A DNA stretch of 64,000 bases from Calliopum simillimum. Its lineage: Eukaryota; Arthropoda; Insecta; Diptera; Lauxaniidae. The position numbers and the translations under genes were made by a program. Each line of letters starts with the position of its first letter. Position 1 is the stretch's first letter. Below are positions 59,136-64,000 of the stretch, one piece after another. The notes beneath the pieces were generated by a model. That model was not told the DNA's origin. It saw only the letters and a list, made by a program, of their open reading frames with translations, and made no database searches. Location of the stretch: contig OX638371.1 of the NCBI GenBank assembly GCA_951812925.1, positions 113,297,124 through 113,361,123 on the forward strand. The letters run 5' to 3'.

Positions 59136-60885
59136 CTAGCTCGACTTCTTACTTTTAGCTTGCTGGTCTTTTTCTTTTTTCACTACCAACCATTGTCGTA
59201 AGGGTAGATTTTGTAAATAGTTAATCCATTTACGCACAACCAGCAGCCAAATTACACCATACACAACGCATATAATGGATTCAATATAGTAGCCATCGAA
59301 AACGATTAGGCATTCGCCGCCAGCAGCTATGCATTCCTAGAATAATAAAAATAAGTTGAACGTCAATCTTCTTAAATGAAAATAACAAACCTCTTTTTGT
59401 TGTTTGTTGTAGCAATGATTGGCTTCATTCAACTTCTCGTTTACATTGGCGCAAGCTTTCCACGTTAGGACATCGACCAACCAAAGGATAACCGTATTCG
59501 GCCAATTTCCACCCAAGTTAGAGAGCGTATTTAGGAATGTCATGTAGGTACCGCCCACAGCCGGGTCAGATATTTTAGCAAAAAATGCCATAATTGCCAC
59601 AAACATGCAATACAGGAATATTTGGTAAATGCCATAGTTTACCACAAGCAACACGTAGTAGTAAATCGGCACCTGACCATCTGATGAGATCATATATGGC
59701 GTCAAATATGCAATCACAGTAGCCAATGATGCAAAAACAATGCGATAAGGTATTGCTTTAAGATATACCTCCATAGGACGTGGACCATTTGTGTAGCGGC
59801 TCACCACAAGTGGCAGAACTATCTGCAGCGGTATTATTGGTATTACAAGTAAAGCTAATTTTTCCTTCGGCACGCCAGCATCAATTAATTTAAGGGACGT
59901 CACAGCATCACATGCAGCAAATGTAACTTTAACTGTTAACAAAATAGCCGCCAATATTTGTATAGGTCGCATGCGCACCATATCCCAAAGGATTTTATAA
60001 CTCTCACGTACATTTAATTCATGTTCCTCCGTGTAACGCGCTGCCGTATGTGCATCTTCGACGTCGTTTTCTTTCTTAAACAACGCAACCAACGTAGTGG
60101 CTACCATGAAACACAAACCCCAGAACCACAGAAAGTCTGGCAATGTGACCATTCCACTTGACTGTGGTATTGTGCGCAGATATGTGTTGCAAAAATCTTT
60201 CGATTCGAGTGCAATAAAAGCGACATATCCCAAAAAGTATCCAGCAGTCTGCCCCACACTATTACATGTTGACGCATAGCCGACATTACAACGTTTTAGC
60301 ATAGTCAATGCCCATCCATCTACGGCAATGTCCTGTGTAGCAGCCAAGAAGTTCAGCAGAAAGAAAAGTATAGTAAGCAGCGGAACGTTCGGTTCGACAC
60401 CATCGCCACCCAACCAACGTTCTACTTGCCAAGAGAGAAATAACATAAAGATGCCAATTAAATATTGTGATGGTATTAACCAAGATTTCCGGCGTCCAAA
60501 GCTGCGCACATAAACCGAATCAACAATGGGCGCCCACAAAAGTTTCATGCTAAAGGGCCAATATGCGAAAGAGAATTCCGCCTGCTGCTTGTAACTAGCG
60601 CCACGATTCTACAATATAAACCGAAATAAGTTTTCGTTGCCTACAATTTTGGAAGAATCTTTCCGTTACCTGTAGCATCATTGGAATAGCCGCAATCAAC
60701 CCTAGTGGTATACCTTGTAGCACATACAGAAAGAAGAGTATGGCAATGTTGGCTCGATCACCGCGAATGTCGGTCTTGACATGGAGGTCTTCTGGAGGGT
60801 ACTCCGATGGAATCAACAGCTTCTTATCTGATGCATCATCAATAGCGCGACCATTCGCGGACTCAGGTCTGCGACGCATTGCCAT
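59136..60885 (-). CDS. Slc33a1: Acetyl-CoA transporter, SLC33A1 type, 3 exons
   Basis: Exons (5' to 3') 60885-60670, 60608-59391 and 59336-59136 encode 544 residues; human SLC33A1 has about 549. Introns are 61 and 54 bp, GT-AG. The family carries acetyl-CoA from the cytosol into the ER/Golgi lumen for acetylation of glycans and proteins. Visible: a hydrophilic N terminus, then 'ILFFLYVLQGIPLGLIAAIP' (first membrane helix, about 50-69), and about 11 further hydrophobic segments. Conserved blocks are 'KLLWAPIVDSVYVRSFGRRK' (94-113), 'DIAVDGWALTML' (165-176), 'NVGYASTCNSVGQTAGYFLG' (180-199), 'ADEM'-free loop regions, 'GVPKEKLALL' and 'NLGGNWPNT' (436-444). A Cys pair region and a last helix with a Lys-rich tail (KKEKDQQAKSKKSS) end it. 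The start ATG has an AAAATGG context. Intact. Confidence 0.96.
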
Positions 60886-62103
60886 TTTGAGTTGATTTTC
60901 GATTTAATTTATATTTAAATAACGATGCATTTATTGCACAATTACAATTAATTTTTTTTTATTTAAATTGTCAATATTTTGTTAAAAACGACACGTCAGT
61001 AAAAAACGCAGCAGTCCCTCATAATCAATACAACGTGCAATTTGTTGTTGTTTTCAATTTCCAGTAATTTTTTTCTGAAGTTTTTGGTTGTTTCAGATGT
61101 TTCTCACCCTATTACTACGTAGTTTTTTATTTAAGTGACTTCGTTTTGTCACGCATTTATTTGGGATTTTTTACACTTCTTTTTGAATTTTAATTATTAC
61201 AAATAACTCAAAATTTAATATAACATTTGTCCAAATTTAATTGCATTCATTAAAAAATTAGAAAACGTAAGCAACCAACCCTTTGTACAATTTGACGGAC
61301 AATTGACATTGACATATATGGAATGTCAAATTTTGACACCATCACGTAGTGTTGCCACTTCATGAAATTGAAAAGTTGAAACAAATTCATAGAGGGCTTT
61401 CCATAAAACGTGTAAAGACCAGTACACACAGCAGCCATATTTATTTTTGACTGACGTGAATTTTGCTTCAAACATGAATAATAGTTTGACCGTTCCGAAC
61501 AATCATTCAAAACTGATGAATTTTAGACTGACTTTATTAAGACCCTCGAAAATCTCATGAAAGCTGTCAAAATCAACACAAACTCTGACAGTTGTGCGAC
61601 GAGCTATGAGGTTTTCGAGTTAGGCTAAGGTTACAAAAGTGAGCCCTACAAACAAACCATGTTCCGATAAAAATAAGCATAATTAATTGTTCAATATTCA
61701 TCTCTTTGTATTATTCGTACGAATGACAAAAACGAGCGTTCCATAGTGTCTCGTTTCGGCTTTTCTCATTGCAAAAATCATAACTTCTGAACCATGTAAG
61801 ATGTTTTAGTTATTAGAAAACTCTCATAGCTATTATGACACCAAGTTTCATTTAGATTGCATTGCATTGTTTTGTTAAAGTTCGATTTTCTATAAACTAT
61901 ATACAATGCATATAATAATTTTAAAATATCTATTCAACGATACCAACTTTGACTCCGTTACTCACCCATGGGGGTAAATAGGAGGAATCTTTAAAATTTA
62001 AAATGGAACCCTCACTTTTTATTGCGGATTCAGATTCAATGTATAAAAATATGGCAATTGCACCTGAAACTTTTTTTCTCATTCGGCCTAGATGGAGCTG
62101 TAA
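60886..62103. other. Upstream region of the acetyl-CoA transporter; small inverted repeat
   Basis: It should hold the transporter promoter, but no core element stands out. An inverted repeat lies at 61544-61620: 'ctcgaaaatctcat' and 'tgtca' on the left mirror 'tgaca' and 'atgaggttttcgag' on the right. No other gene is recognised. Confidence 0.45.
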
Positions 62104-62190
62104 GAGGCTGTCCATAAACTCCGTGACGCTAAAATTCGCTATATTGAACCCCCCCCCAGGAAGAGCGTCACGGAGTTAATGGACAGCCCC
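62104..62190. mobile_element. 87-bp miniature inverted-repeat element with TAA duplication
   Basis: Arms of 27 bp (two mismatches) start GRGGCTGTCCATWAACTCCG. They surround a 33-base centre that contains a run of nine or ten C. TAA flanks both sides (62101-62103 and 62191-62193). No coding capacity. Confidence 0.85.
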
Positions 62191-62193
62191 TAA

Positions 62194-62970
62194 TCGACAA
62201 AAACAAAATGCAAACTTTTGTACCCAAACCTTGATGAACAAAGCTTTTATATCCATGGGTTTCTCCATAAAAGTGGCTCTAAAACAAAGAGTGGCAAATA
62301 TTGGCAACCAGTTTTAGGAGTACAGGCTTAGAGATAAACAGCAATTAGTTTTATAGTAACTCTAGCTGAAAGAAATATAATGTTTTTTTTAAACTCAACT
62401 TAAAGCTTAAAAACTGCTATAAAAGCAATGTCTTAAAAAATATAAATAAAAATTTTTGTTACTCAGTTTTATTAAACAAGCACAATAAACCATTGTTCTT
62501 TAAACGTTTTTCAAAGCATTTAAGTTGAATGAATATGAAGTACTTTTCTCAAAAATTTAATTTTTTTGCTAACTTAAAAATTTACTCAACTTTGGGAGGC
62601 TGTAGAAACCAAACAACCACTATCCCGTATGGGTTAAAATTCATATTATTTAACTCCTTACATTTATCTTTCCTAAGCAAATATCAGATTTGCTTAAAAG
62701 ACCCACAAAAAAATTGATTTTTGAAACGTCTTTCGTCTAATGAGCTATTGTGCGTTCATACGAGCAATACAATGGGCGTTATCGCGATTAAATATTCCCG
62801 GGGAGTTTTTCTCAGCCTCCAATGGAGAATGCACGGCAGTCTGAGAAAAATTAAAATTTTGAAAAAGTAAATAAACTTTGAAAAATTATTTAACTTATTT
62901 TTATTGGAACATGTTTTGTTCGTACGACTAAATTTTCATACGATTTCGTATCCAATGTAAGCTTATGCTT
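62194..62970. other. Gene-free stretch
   Basis: AT-rich DNA between two small related elements. No gene is recognised. Confidence 0.45.
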
Positions 62971-63329
62971 AAGGGCTGTTCATAAATTACGTCACACTTT
63001 TAGGGAAGGGAAGGGGTTTTGGAAAATGTGATGTCACACAATTCAAATCTAAAAATTTCGAAATTGCAAAGCATAAATTAAAAAAAAAACCCTAATAACA
63101 ATATTGATCAATACTTCAAGTTACTTTACGATTGTTAAGCTTTAAGCATAATAAATCGCTTTATTTAAAAATAGAGAAATAAAAATCGTTCATTTAATTT
63201 CAAGGTATTAAAAGTCGGAGTGTGATGTCACAAATAGGGGGAAGGGGGTCTATGAAAATGTGACAGAATGTGACATGGGGGAGTCCAAAAATCGTAAAAT
63301 TCACGTGACGTAATTTATGAACAGCGAGG
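62971..63329. mobile_element. Inverted-repeat element, about 357 bp, related to the 87-bp one
   Basis: Inverted ends contain GCTGTTCATAAATTACGTCA (about 62975-62994 and 63305-63324). Inside, G-rich 'agggaagggaaggggttttg' and 'agggggaagggggtct' sit next to 'tgtgatgtcaca' repeats at about 63030 and 63222. The end core GGCTGTYCATAAAYT is shared with the element at 62104. The exact ends and target duplication are not clear. Confidence 0.75.
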
Positions 63330-64000
63330 GAAGAAGTGTTAAATACTGAGCGCCTTATATAATTTAAAGATTCTGAATTAGAATATAAAATGCATCCAAA
63401 CTTTATTAACAATACTTTTCCAAAATCAATCCAGTTATACTACAAGCGTTATCATGAGTAAAGATTCTGTAGAATTTTTTCTTAGAATGCCTGCAGTTTC
63501 CATTGCAGTCTCACGAAAAATTCTCTAAAATATTTTATCATGATAAAACCCTATATCTGTATTTCTATACAAAAATTAATGCGTCAAAATTTCTATTTCC
63601 ATCACTCTTTTGAGAAGTAACAACGAACTTTGACTTTTATCGCTGCTAGCTTAACAAAATGTGGCGACTACTGTATTCACTCAAATACATTCATAAGCAT
63701 TGAAAGAAATATTGCAAAGATTTGAATATTTGAAACAACTCTGTTCGCGTTCTCTAACAAAGTTTTAATTAGAATAATTATCAATGAACGTAAAATGATT
63801 TAAAACTTGTTTACTGATATTGATATTTTGTGGGAACTATACCGGGCGGTTACATAAAATTAAAGCAGGGCAAACAAAACTCTTATCAGCTTGTTTATAC
63901 ACAGATAACAGATATTGTATATTGGAACAAAAACCACGTTATAAAACAAAAAGTAGCGAAAAAATAATTTATTTTTGTATTCTTAACATGTTGACAATAT
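63330..64000. other. Gene-free stretch to the window end
   Basis: No recognisable gene or clear repeat. Confidence 0.45.

Overview
The window reads as nuclear DNA of a cyclorrhaphan fly. It is AT-rich, full of A/T tracts and CAA/GTT/ATC triplet runs, has introns of about 55-290 bp, and its eIF3e protein reads very like the Drosophila one as I know it. The density of mariner relics and miniature transposons suggests a tephritid-type genome, but that family-level guess is inference.

Layout. Positions 1 to about 50,400 hold no gene I can support. This 50 kb is a repeat compartment: (i) four related TA-flanked elements of 0.86-0.91 kb at 4.0, 6.6, 8.2 and 41.2 kb, each with short terminal inverted repeats and many internal copies of a GTGG/ATGG motif; (ii) an 18-bp satellite (21.57-22.47 kb) whose unit is the terminal motif of the 4.0 kb element; (iii) further tandem arrays with periods of 7 (plus a 216-bp higher-order period), 19, 21, 39 and about 123 bp; (iv) three broken mariner transposase copies (24.85, 30.03 and 32.35 kb), the last interrupted by a 142-bp near-palindromic element with a clean 4-bp target duplication; (v) a hAT-type element with an 8-bp duplication (40.85-42.17 kb) that carries one of the TA-flanked elements inside it; (vi) a Harbinger-type derivative with a TTA duplication (46.64-47.23 kb); (vii) a long fold-back at 42.3-42.8 kb and an inverted pair of AT-rich elements at 36.0 and 44.8 kb.

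Genes. Four housekeeping genes sit in the last 14 kb. Prefoldin subunit 4 (+, 3 exons) is tail to tail with a RAD54B-type DNA-repair translocase (-, 4 exons), and their predicted 3' ends overlap. RAD54B is head to head, across 1.76 kb, with eIF3e (+, 3 exons, one GC-AG intron). eIF3e is tail to tail with an SLC33A1-type acetyl-CoA transporter (-, 3 exons). All four reading frames are intact across the predicted splice junctions. They serve unrelated processes (chaperone delivery to TRiC, homologous recombination, translation initiation, ER/Golgi acetyl-CoA import), so this is gene clustering in a euchromatic stretch, not a functional operon. The last 2 kb contains two small related GGCTGTYCATAAA-type inverted-repeat elements.

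The most unusual items are the link between the transposon end motif and the satellite, the nested transposons with readable target duplications, and an expanded 27-residue double repeat (11 WGS motifs) at the N terminus of RAD54B.
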